A model generated the notes under the pieces. It was not told where the DNA came from. It saw only the letters and a list, made by a program, of their open reading frames with translations, and made no database searches. Positions 1-6,923 of a stretch of DNA of 14,564 nt are shown here, one piece after another. The number at the start of each line of letters is the position of its first letter. The first letter of the stretch is position 1. Both the position numbers and the translations under genes were made by a program. Origin of the DNA: Gallionellaceae bacterium (lineage in GTDB: Bacteria > Pseudomonadota > Gammaproteobacteria > Burkholderiales > Gallionellaceae); the NCBI GenBank assembly GCA_030646595.1, contig JAUSKS010000028.1:1-14564 (forward strand). Reading direction: 5' to 3'.

Positions 1-1
1 A

Positions 2-280
2 CATCCTTCCAGTACTGTGCTGGTCACTGTCAAGGGTGATTCCATGATAGATGCGGGCATCATGCCGGGCGATACGGTGGTGGTGGAAAAGCACAGTCAC
101 GCGAGGGCAGGAGAAATGGTTATTGCCATCGTGGACAATGAATTTACGCTCAAAACACTGGGCAACGAAAAGGGAAAGTTTGTATTGCTTCCTGCCAATC
201 CGGCTTATCCCGTGATTCGTCCCAAGGGGGATCTGGAAATTTTTGGTGTGGTGGTAGGGCAGTTTCGCAAATATCGCTAA
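2..280 (+). CDS. LexA/UmuD-type S24 self-cleaving protein, C-terminal part (5' end outside window)
   Basis: The frame is open to the left edge (residues H-P-S-S-T precede the first internal GTG), so this is the last 92 residues of a longer protein. It is the S24 serine peptidase domain shared by LexA repressors, phage CI-like repressors and UmuD. The nucleophile is Ser14 of the visible part, in GDSM. The general-base lysine is Lys51, in EFTLKTL. Their spacing of 37 residues equals that in E. coli LexA (S119/K156) and UmuD (S60/K97). The Ala/Cys-Gly cleavage site and any DNA-binding helix-turn-helix lie outside the window. In this family RecA filaments trigger self-cleavage, which releases SOS genes (LexA) or activates a polymerase subunit (UmuD). 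No umuC follows, which favours a LexA-like repressor. However, GDSMIDAGI also resembles UmuD, so no symbol is given. Confidence 0.85.
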   Translation, partial: HPSSTVLVTVKGDSMIDAGIMPGDTVVVEKHSHARAGEMVIAIVDNEFTLKTLGNEKGKFVLLPANPAYPVIRPKGDLEIFGVVVGQFRKYR

Positions 281-326
281 CTTACTATCAATATCAGGTT
301 GCACAAATCATGGGGAAACGCTTCAC

Positions 327-442
327 TATGGAGTGCGGCCTGCGTGTGTTGTTGGGGCTTCAGCCCCTTACAACCACGGCGTACTCCTTGCGGGTGAACA
401 TGTCGCCGCTTTGAAAGCGCAGACATGTCTGCGCACTCCATA
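327..442. repeat. 116-bp palindromic (MITE/REP-like) element with 11-bp terminal inverted repeats
   Basis: The ends are perfect inverted repeats: TATGGAGTGCG at 327-337 and CGCACTCCATA at 432-442. Inside are a GGGGCT/AGCCCC hairpin (354-359 with 362-367), a CGCTTT/AAAGCG hairpin (407-412 with 414-419) enclosed by ACATGTC/GACATGT arms (398-404 with 422-428), and an 18-bp perfect palindrome (417-434). It contains no gene. It fills most of the 170-bp gap between two convergent genes, the usual place for REP- or MITE-type elements. If the outermost TA on each side is a duplicated target, the termini proper would be TGGAGTGCG, as in TA-targeting MITEs, but this is inference from a single copy. It could also help stop transcripts arriving from both sides, although no run of T follows either hairpin. 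Confidence 0.6.
417..434. repeat. 18-bp perfect palindrome
   Basis: GCGCAGACA is followed directly by its reverse complement TGTCTGCGC. It lies at the right end of the 327-442 element and overlaps two alternative pairings: 407-412 with 414-419, and 398-404 with 422-428. The transcript could therefore fold in more than one way. It may simply be the structural end of the element, or a protein-binding site. Nothing here decides between these. Confidence 0.55.
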
Positions 443-450
443 TTAAACCC

Positions 451-3400
451 CTATATTGGCTCAGTTTTGAATTGCAATGGCCCTGTACCGCTAAAACGAT
501 CCAGCAGCAGATAAATTACCGGCGTGATAAAAAGTGTGATGGCTTGTGAAACCAGCAGCCCGCCGACTATCGCCACGCCCAGTGGTTGGCGCAGCTCGGC
601 TCCGGCACCCCAGCCAAAGGCAATCGGCAGCGCACCCATCAAGGCGGCCAGGGTGGTCATCATGATGGGCCGGAAGCGCAGCAGACAGGCGGTGCGTATG
701 GCCTGGTGCGGCGGCATGCCCTGGTTGCGCTGCGCATCCAGCGCGAAATCTATCATCATGATGGCGTTTTTCTTGACGATGCCGATCAACATCAGGATAC
801 CTATCGTGGCAATCAGGGTCAGTTCAAAACCAAAAATGCGCAAGGCCAGCAATGCGCCCACCGCCGCCGAAGGCAAGCCGACCAGTATGGTAATGGGATG
901 AATAAAACTTTCGTAGAGCACACCGAGCAGGATGTATACCACAGTGAGTGCCAGCACCAGCAAGATCACCTGGCTATCCTGTGAAGTCTGGAACACAGCG
1001 GCATCGCCCGCATAAGAGGTAATGATGCTGGGCGGAAAATGCAGTGCTGCTTTAAGCTGGTCAATTTTGGCACTGGCTGTGCCCAATGGCACATCGGGCG
1101 CGAGGTTGAACGATATGGTAATGGCCTGTAGTTGCCCCTGGTGATGAACTGAAATCGGCCCGGCAGCGCGGCGCACCGTGGCTATGCTCAATAGCGGCAC
1201 CAGTGCGCCGGTTTTACTGCGCACATATATTTTGCTTAAATCGCTTTCGTCTTGCTGGCCAGAATGGGCATCCTGCAGAATGACCGAGTAGCTGTTGCTG
1301 CTGGTGTAAATGGTGGAAACCTGGCGGTCGCCGTAAGCGCTGTACAGCGCGGTGCGAATATCCTGTATCTGTACGCCGGCTTCGTTGGCGCGATCACGAT
1401 TGATCTCCACCACAGCTTGCAAACCTTTCAGTTGCGAGTCACTGGTCACATCGCGGAAGATGGATTCTTCCCGCATTTTCGTTTGCAACTGTTCAGACCA
1501 ATCCGTTAATTCATCCGCACGCACACTTTGCAAAACATACTGAAACCGGCTTTTGCTTTGCCTGCCGCCCAGCCGCAAATTTTGCACCGGCGTCAAATAA
1601 ACCGACAGCCCCGCTATACCGCTGACCTTGCGCCGTAATTGCTCCAGCACCGCATCCATGGGGCTGCGCATATTGCGCGGCTTCAAGCCAATAAACATAT
1701 TGCCGGTGTTGCCGCTGCTGACTCTTGAGGTGACGGTTTCCACGTTAGCATCATTACGAATAATTTCGGCAGCGCTTTTGACCAATGCCACCATGGTGGG
1801 ATAGGACACATCCTGCGGCCCTTCCAGGGTGACGCTGATCTGGCCGATGTCTTCATTGGGGAAAAATCCTTTGGGGATGGTGGCGAACAACAAGGCGGTA
1901 ATAGCAAAAGTGGCGAAGGCAACTGCCACCAAGGTCTTGTTATGACGCAAGCACCAGTCCAGTACACGAGTATATGACGCCAGCACCGCCTGAAATAATT
2001 TTTCAAAAGCGCGGCTCAGCCAGTTGCTGTTTTCCTGCGCCTCGTGGCGCAGATAGCGGCTGCACAACATAGGCACCAGGGTCAGCGAAACCAGCGCCGA
2101 GATCAGCACTGCCAGCGTGACCACCGCGGCGAATTCGTGGAACATCAGGCCGATTACGCCCGGCATGAAAAATATTGGAATGAATACTGCAACCAGCGAA
2201 ATGGAAATCGAAATAATGGTGAAGCCCACTTCGCGTGAGCCTTTAAGTGCAGCGGCCAGCGGTTCCATGCCTTTTTCCATATGGCGCACGATATTCTCCA
2301 GCACCACAATGGCGTCATCTACCACCAGCCCGACTGCGATGGTAATGGCCATCAACGAAATATTGTTCAGGCTGTAGCCCAGCCAATACATTAGCGCGCA
2401 ACATCCTATCAATGACGTCGGCAATGACAACACCGGGATCAGTGTGGCAGAAAGCCGTTTGAGGAACAGAAAAATTACCAGCACGACCAGCGCAATGGTT
2501 AACAGTAAAGTAAATTTCACATCTGAAATTGCATTGCGGATGGACACTGAGCGGTCATTAAATATTTTGACCTCCACCGAAGCCGGCATTTGCGCTTTGA
2601 ATTGCGGCAAGGTTGCTTTCACTGCATTCACCACTGCCACGGTATTCGCATTGGGTTGGCGCTGCACCGCCAGCACAATGGCCGGTTCGCCATTGGCCCA
2701 GCTGCCGCTCTTGGTGGATTCCACGCTATCTTCTACAGTGGCAACATCTTGCAAACGCGTGGATAGGCCATCACGGCTGCTGATGACCAGATTGCCAAAG
2801 GCCGCTGCATTACGCAATTGCTGATTGGCTTGCAAAACCAGGCTCTGGCGCGGCCCGTCCAGTACGCCCAGCGGACTATTGGCATTGGCAGCACGGACAG
2901 CGGCAGCCACTTCATCCATGGTCATGTTGCGCGCAGCCAGTTCGTCCGGTTTGGCCTTGATACGTACGGCATAGCGGCGCTGGCCAAATACCAATACCTG
3001 CGCCACGCCATTTATGGTGGAAAGGGAAGGTGAAATCAGGTTCTCTGCATAATCATTCAGTTCGGCTAATGAAATGGATGGTGAGGTTAGGGCCAGCAAT
3101 AACACGGGCGCGTCAGCTGGATTCACTTTGCGATAAGCGGGCAATGCAGTCATTTCCACGGGCAAGCCGCGCTGGGCGCGCAATAAGGCCGCCTGTACAT
3201 CTACTGCAGCAGCGTCTATGTCGCGTTCCGGGGTAAATTCCAAGATGATGGAAGTATTGCCCAAGGTGTTGCTGGAACTGATGGTGGCGAGACCCGCTAT
3301 GGTCGAAAATTGTTTTTCCAGCGGCGTGGCAACCGAAGCCGCCATGGTTTCAGGGCTGGCACCGGGAAGCGAGGCAGTAACATTGATAATGGGTGTGTTG

Positions 3401-3519
3401 TAGCTGGGTAATGCCGCAATGGGCAGCTTGGTATACGCGAAAATGCCGACCACGACGATGGCACTGGAGAGCAGCACAGTCATGATAGGGCGGCGGATGC
3501 ACAGCTCGGAAATATTCAC
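451..3519 (-). CDS. RND efflux transporter permease, MdtB/MdtC-like (HAE-1 family)
   Basis: This is a proton-driven inner-membrane exporter of the resistance-nodulation-division type, 1022 residues long (E. coli MdtC is about 1025). TM1 lies at about residues 12-30. The first periplasmic domain follows to about 335, and TM2-TM6 run from about 336 to 490. The second periplasmic domain spans about 555-850, and the last helices about 850-1008. The proton-relay pair Asp401-Asp402 sits in the TM4 motif GLVVDDAIVVLEN, and Lys916-Lys917 sit in GIVKKNAIMM. The motifs LPGASPETMA, YRKVNPADAP and GGRQSKSRFQY are typical of the MdtB/MdtC branch. The start is GTG in the overlap GTGA with the adaptor stop, with no clear ribosome-binding site, which suggests translational coupling. 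Only one permease gene is present, whereas E. coli mdtABC encodes two that work together, so this one may act as a homotrimer. Substrates cannot be read from the sequence. Confidence 0.95.
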   Translation of the reverse strand: MNISELCIRRPIMTVLLSSAIVVVGIFAYTKLPIAALPSYNTPIINVTASLPGASPETMAASVATPLEKQFSTIAGLATISSSNTLGNTSIILEFTPERDIDAAAVDVQAALLRAQRGLPVEMTALPAYRKVNPADAPVLLLALTSPSISLAELNDYAENLISPSLSTINGVAQVLVFGQRRYAVRIKAKPDELAARNMTMDEVAAAVRAANANSPLGVLDGPRQSLVLQANQQLRNAAAFGNLVISSRDGLSTRLQDVATVEDSVESTKSGSWANGEPAIVLAVQRQPNANTVAVVNAVKATLPQFKAQMPASVEVKIFNDRSVSIRNAISDVKFTLLLTIALVVLVIFLFLKRLSATLIPVLSLPTSLIGCCALMYWLGYSLNNISLMAITIAVGLVVDDAIVVLENIVRHMEKGMEPLAAALKGSREVGFTIISISISLVAVFIPIFFMPGVIGLMFHEFAAVVTLAVLISALVSLTLVPMLCSRYLRHEAQENSNWLSRAFEKLFQAVLASYTRVLDWCLRHNKTLVAVAFATFAITALLFATIPKGFFPNEDIGQISVTLEGPQDVSYPTMVALVKSAAEIIRNDANVETVTSRVSSGNTGNMFIGLKPRNMRSPMDAVLEQLRRKVSGIAGLSVYLTPVQNLRLGGRQSKSRFQYVLQSVRADELTDWSEQLQTKMREESIFRDVTSDSQLKGLQAVVEINRDRANEAGVQIQDIRTALYSAYGDRQVSTIYTSSNSYSVILQDAHSGQQDESDLSKIYVRSKTGALVPLLSIATVRRAAGPISVHHQGQLQAITISFNLAPDVPLGTASAKIDQLKAALHFPPSIITSYAGDAAVFQTSQDSQVILLVLALTVVYILLGVLYESFIHPITILVGLPSAAVGALLALRIFGFELTLIATIGILMLIGIVKKNAIMMIDFALDAQRNQGMPPHQAIRTACLLRFRPIMMTTLAALMGALPIAFGWGAGAELRQPLGVAIVGGLLVSQAITLFITPVIYLLLDRFSGTGPLQFKTEPI

Positions 3520-4688
3520 GATGCGTTTGGCTTGTGTTTGTCCTTGACCGGGGAATTTTGCTTTTCATTATCCGGCGACGCAGCTTGCGCCTCTTTCACC
3601 TTGGCACCAGGACGCAAATTTTGCGTGCCTTCCATGACCACTGGCGTACCTTCATCCAGTCCGGTCACAGCAGTCTGTCCATCATCCATGGCCGTGACCT
3701 GGACTTTCTGGATTTGCACCGTGCTGTCCGGCTGCACCACGTAAACAAATTGATCGGATGGGCCGGTGATGACGGCCTGGCTGGGCACTACTATGGCGTC
3801 TGACAGCGTGCGCGAAGTCAAGCTCACATTAACAAATGCCCCCGGCCATAATTTGTGATCGCGGTTGGTGAACTGCGCCTTCATGCGTATGGTGCCGCTT
3901 TGCTGATCGGCGCTGTTATCAATAAAAATCAGCTTGCCTTTTATGCTTTTGCCTTCGGGCAACTGGGCGATTATCGGCGCATCTCCTTTGGGATAGGTCG
4001 CGTTGATAAAGGCCAACTCGCGTTCCGGTACCGCAAAACTCACCGCGATTGGATTCAGTTGCGTGATAGTCAGCATGGCGCTGCCGCTGGCTTGTGCCAG
4101 ACTGCCCGGATGCACGTTGATGGTACCAATACGGCCACTGATGCTGGCGGTAATGCGGTTATAGCTGAGCGCAATCTTGCTGGCCTCAATCGCAGCCTGG
4201 TCAGCACGCACGGTGCCGCGTAAAGACTCGACTTTATTGCGCGCAGTATCAACTGCCGCTTGTGACACAAAATTTTTGTCCAGCAATTGCAGATTACGCT
4301 GCAAAGCCGCTTCGGCATCCGCCTGGTCAGCCTGGTCGCGCACCAATTGCGCTTTGGCCTTGTCTACATTGGCCACCTCATTGCGGCTATCCAGCGTAAA
4401 CAACAATTGTCCGGCGCTGACTTCCTGCCCTTCCTTGACATGGACGGCTTGCACAATCTGCTGGATTTGCGGACGGACATCCACAGTGTTGATAGCTATT
4501 ACATAGCCATTGGCATTGACCGTAATGGGGATAGATTTTTTCTGGGCCAGCACAGTTTTAATAGTCTGGGTGGGGCCGTTACGCTGCTGCGCGGCGGGCT
4601 GAGACTTGCTTTGTGCAGCGTAGTAGCCGCCAGCCGCCATGATTAATATCGCGATCGCGATAATCCAGTGTTTAATAGTCAAACGCAT
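3516..4688 (-). CDS. RND efflux periplasmic adaptor (membrane fusion protein, HlyD/MdtA-like)
   Basis: This adaptor links the inner-membrane pump to the outer-membrane channel. Of 390 residues, about 7-25 form an N-terminal membrane anchor. There is no lipobox cysteine, so it is probably anchored by this helix rather than by lipid. A biotinyl-lipoyl half-motif follows at about 66-100 (VKEGQEVSAGQLLFTLD). Next come an alpha-helical hairpin at about 105-172, rich in Ala/Gln/Asp, and the second lipoyl half at about 175-205 (RITASISGRIGTINVHPGS). A beta-barrel at about 210-290 and a membrane-proximal domain complete it. The C-terminal tail of about 25 residues is charged and rich in Lys/Pro. The gene is first in a two-gene unit and its TGA overlaps the permease GTG start. 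The region before the ATG shows no strong Shine-Dalgarno sequence. Confidence 0.95.
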   Translation of the reverse strand: MRLTIKHWIIAIAILIMAAGGYYAAQSKSQPAAQQRNGPTQTIKTVLAQKKSIPITVNANGYVIAINTVDVRPQIQQIVQAVHVKEGQEVSAGQLLFTLDSRNEVANVDKAKAQLVRDQADQADAEAALQRNLQLLDKNFVSQAAVDTARNKVESLRGTVRADQAAIEASKIALSYNRITASISGRIGTINVHPGSLAQASGSAMLTITQLNPIAVSFAVPERELAFINATYPKGDAPIIAQLPEGKSIKGKLIFIDNSADQQSGTIRMKAQFTNRDHKLWPGAFVNVSLTSRTLSDAIVVPSQAVITGPSDQFVYVVQPDSTVQIQKVQVTAMDDGQTAVTGLDEGTPVVMEGTQNLRPGAKVKEAQAASPDNEKQNSPVKDKHKPNAS

Positions 4689-4703
4689 ATAAGTACTAAG
4701 GTA

Positions 4704-4717
4704 TATGGGTGTCCATA
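4704..4717. promoter_or_regulatory. Small inverted repeat ahead of the efflux adaptor gene, possible operator
   Basis: TATGG and CCATA arms flank a 4-bp centre, 16 bases before the adaptor ATG, inside the divergent promoter region. Efflux operons are often controlled from such sites by a local repressor, but no regulator gene is in the window and 5-bp arms can arise by chance. Confidence 0.2.
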
Positions 4718-4824
4718 AATAGAAGTTAGCAAGAGTAGGGCTATACCGGATTAGTTCCCGCTACCTTTCCAGCTTAGCATATCCAGCAGATGGCGTTCGG
4801 TACGGTATTACGACCAGAGGCACA

Positions 4825-4833
4825 TGTTATACT
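4825..4833 (+). promoter_or_regulatory. Putative extended -10 promoter for the PIMT-like gene and tolC
   Basis: TGTTATACT fits the extended -10 form TGnTATAAT with one mismatch. No good -35 hexamer is seen at the usual distance, as expected for extended -10 promoters. The leader would begin near 4840, giving about 45 bases before the coding region. The 4689-4883 gap also has to hold the opposite promoter for the adaptor gene, for which I found no convincing hexamers. Confidence 0.4.
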
Positions 4834-4876
4834 GCGCATCCAAAATTGCAGCGCAACTTTGATATGTGTGAGGGCG

Positions 4877-4883
4877 AAGGAGG
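4877..4883 (+). promoter_or_regulatory. Shine-Dalgarno AAGGAGG that favours a GTG start at 4893
   Basis: This is the strongest ribosome-binding site seen in the window. It touches the ATG at 4884 and is spaced 9 bases from the in-frame GTG at 4893, so the downstream start is the better mechanical fit. It would remove three residues (M-K-N). Confidence 0.55.
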
Positions 4884-5534
4884 ATGAAGAACGTGGAACA
4901 AGTACGCTTTAATATGGTGGAGCAGCAAATCCGGCCGTGGGATGTGCTGGATACGCGTGTGCTCGACCTGCTGGGCAAGATCAAGCGCGAGCACTTTGTA
5001 CCTGCCACCAGCCGCGAACTGGCTTTTATGGATATGGAAATTCCATTGGCACCTGGCGCTTTGATGTGGCAACCGAAACTGGAAGCACGCGTGTTGCAGG
5101 AGTTGCATATCAAGCCGGGCGATCATGCGCTGGAAATCGGCAGTGGTAGCGGCTATCTGACGGCCTTGCTGGCAGGGCTTGCGGCACAGGTAAGCAGTAT
5201 TGAAATCGTGCCTGAGTTGCATGCTTTCGCGGAAAAAAATCTGGCAGCACAACGCATAGACAATGTCAGCCTGGCGCTGGGTGATGGTGCTCGCGGCTGG
5301 ACAGGGGTATATGATGTAATCGTGCTGACTGGTTCAGTGCCTGTACTGCCACCCGCTTTCCAGAAAAACCTGAAGCCGGGCGGGCGCTTATTTGCTATTG
5401 TCGGCGACGCGCCAGCAATGCAAGCCAAATTGATTACTGCTGTGGCACCGGGCAAGTTTGATAGCGTCACTCTATTTGAAACCAATATCGCGCCTTTACG
5501 CAATGCCTTGCAGCCCGAACGCTTTGTATTTTGA
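4884..5534 (+). CDS. PIMT-like SAM-dependent methyltransferase (protein-L-isoaspartate O-methyltransferase family)
   Basis: Classical PIMT methylates isoaspartyl residues in damaged proteins, using S-adenosylmethionine, in the cytoplasm. Of 216 residues, the Rossmann SAM motif is LEIGSGSGYLT at 83-93. An acidic residue for the ribose follows at Glu107 (SIEIVPEL), and the family post-motif GDGARGW is at 133-139. At 60-64, where PIMT has TIS-Q/A-P, this protein has L-M-W-Q-P, so the conserved active-site Ser is Trp and repair activity is doubtful. The start is uncertain. A perfect AAGGAGG at 4877-4883 abuts the ATG with no spacer, while a GTG at 4893 lies 9 bases after it and would still leave EQVRFNMVEQQIRPW. 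The gene precedes tolC by 24 bp, and the two probably share a transcript. Confidence 0.85.
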   Translation: MKNVEQVRFNMVEQQIRPWDVLDTRVLDLLGKIKREHFVPATSRELAFMDMEIPLAPGALMWQPKLEARVLQELHIKPGDHALEIGSGSGYLTALLAGLAAQVSSIEIVPELHAFAEKNLAAQRIDNVSLALGDGARGWTGVYDVIVLTGSVPVLPPAFQKNLKPGGRLFAIVGDAPAMQAKLITAVAPGKFDSVTLFETNIAPLRNALQPERFVF

Positions 5535-5558
5535 GGCGGGCAGACGCTGATTAAAAGT

Positions 5559-6923
5559 ATGTATCCGCACACCAGGCTGATTATTTCGGGCAAAGCGTTT
5601 TTGCTCACGCTGGCTACTTTAAGCACTGCGCTTTCTGCAAATGCTACAGACTTGCTGGCAATCTATCATGCTGCGCAAGGCCAGGATGCTGTGTTTGCAG
5701 GCGCTCAAGCTGCTCAGCGCGCGGGCCAGGAAAAACTGCCGCAAGGTCGTTCCTCCTTGTTACCCAGCGTAAGCCTTAAAGCTGATAGCACTTATAATGA
5801 CAACTCGATTCAATATCAGTCCATTCCTCCTGTTACCAGCAACAGCCAATATAACAGCCACGGTTATAGCGTGAATCTGGTGCAACCTCTTTTTCGCCAG
5901 CAAAACTGGTTAAGCTACACTGAAGCGCAATTACAAGTGGCACAAACTGATGCGCAATTCAAAAGCGCGCAACAGGATTTAATTTTGCGCGTGGCACAGG
6001 CTTATTTTGATGTGCTGATGGCACAAGACAGCGTACAGCTTACCCAGACACAGAAAACTGCCATCGCCGAACAACTGGAGCAGGCCAAGCGCAACTTTGA
6101 AGTCGGCAGCGCCACCATCACGGACACGCATGAAGCACAAGCACGTTACGACCTCGTGGTTTCGCAGGAAATCGCTGCACAAAGTAATTTGCAAATTAAA
6201 AAAAGTGCATTACAGCAATTAACCAACACAGTGCCCGGCCCGCTGCAAGCATTGAACCCGCAATTCAAACCCGAAACCGTACAACTGCCGGAGCTGGCAC
6301 AACTGGTGGACATGGAAAAATGGGTAGATGCAGCGCAGCACAGCAATTTGCAACTGGCGGTAGCACAAGCGGCAGCGGAATTGGCGGACAAGGAAGTAGC
6401 GCGCAACCGTGGCGGTCATTACCCTACGCTGGATATCGTGGCTAGTTATTCCCAGAGTTATGGCAACACCAGCAGTCTGGGAGTACGCAATGACAATCTG
6501 GCATCTTCGGTTGGTGTGCAACTGAATATGCCACTCTATCAAGGTGGCGCAACCAACTCCAAGTGGCGTGAGGCGCAAGCCAACCGCGACCGCGCCCAGG
6601 CCGAACTGGAAAATATACGGCGCACGATAGCGCTGCAAACACGTCAGGCTTATCTGGGCGTAGTGAACGGCATTGCCCAGGTGCAGGCGTTGCAGCAGGC
6701 AATGACCTCGGGCCAAAGTTTATTGGAAGCCAGCAAACTGGGGCAGGAAGTAGGGGTGCGCACCAACCTTGACGTGCTGAATGCCCAGCAACAACTTTAT
6801 TCCACACAACGCGATTTATATCAGGCGGAATATAATTATCTGCTCAGCCAATTGCAGTTAAAAGCCGCCATTGGTACTTTGGCAGAAGCGGATCTGGTCA
6901 AGGTTAATCAGGCGCTGCATTAG
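5559..6923 (+). CDS. tolC: TolC-family outer membrane efflux channel
   Basis: This is the outer-membrane and trans-periplasmic exit duct of tripartite efflux pumps or type I secretion systems. Of 454 residues (E. coli TolC precursor has 493), a signal peptide covers about 1-29, with a hydrophobic core and probable cleavage after A-N-A before TDLL. The two OEP repeats follow. The first, at about 30-235, includes LLPSVSLKA, the strand motif YSVNLVQPLF and long Gln/Ala helices. The second, at about 245-445, repeats the pattern with YPTLDIVASYSQSY, VGVQLNMPLYQGG and helices with NLDVLNAQQQLY. The ribosome-binding site is weak. The gene lies 24 bp after the PIMT-like gene and diverges from the adaptor and permease genes, its likely partners. 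Its last 20 bases overlap the end of rfbD on the other strand. The symbol is family-level; many genomes hold several paralogues. Confidence 0.92.
   Translation: MYPHTRLIISGKAFLLTLATLSTALSANATDLLAIYHAAQGQDAVFAGAQAAQRAGQEKLPQGRSSLLPSVSLKADSTYNDNSIQYQSIPPVTSNSQYNSHGYSVNLVQPLFRQQNWLSYTEAQLQVAQTDAQFKSAQQDLILRVAQAYFDVLMAQDSVQLTQTQKTAIAEQLEQAKRNFEVGSATITDTHEAQARYDLVVSQEIAAQSNLQIKKSALQQLTNTVPGPLQALNPQFKPETVQLPELAQLVDMEKWVDAAQHSNLQLAVAQAAAELADKEVARNRGGHYPTLDIVASYSQSYGNTSSLGVRNDNLASSVGVQLNMPLYQGGATNSKWREAQANRDRAQAELENIRRTIALQTRQAYLGVVNGIAQVQALQQAMTSGQSLLEASKLGQEVGVRTNLDVLNAQQQLYSTQRDLYQAEYNYLLSQLQLKAAIGTLAEADLVKVNQALH

Noticed and set aside
354..367. GGGGCT/AGCCCC hairpin as an intrinsic terminator for the S24 gene
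   Set aside because: It is followed by TTACAACCACGG rather than a T run, and it fits better as part of the 327-442 element.
586..984. Plus-strand open frame of 132 codons inside the RND permease gene
   Set aside because: It lies wholly antisense to a gene with full family motifs, its product is low-complexity H/Q/R-rich with no recognisable domain, and it has no ribosome-binding site I could support.
4689..4800. Sigma-70 promoter for the adaptor/permease operon
   Set aside because: Candidate hexamers such as TTGCTA and CATATA are about 19 bp apart and match poorly; a promoter must be in this gap, but I could not place it.
5153..5626. Minus-strand open frame of 157 codons across the PIMT-like/tolC junction
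   Set aside because: It covers the SAM-binding region and the tolC signal peptide on the opposite strand; no domain or ribosome-binding site supports it.
6219..6716. Minus-strand open frame of 165 codons antisense to tolC
   Set aside because: It is a shadow of the tolC coding pattern with no motif, and it sits entirely inside a well-supported gene.
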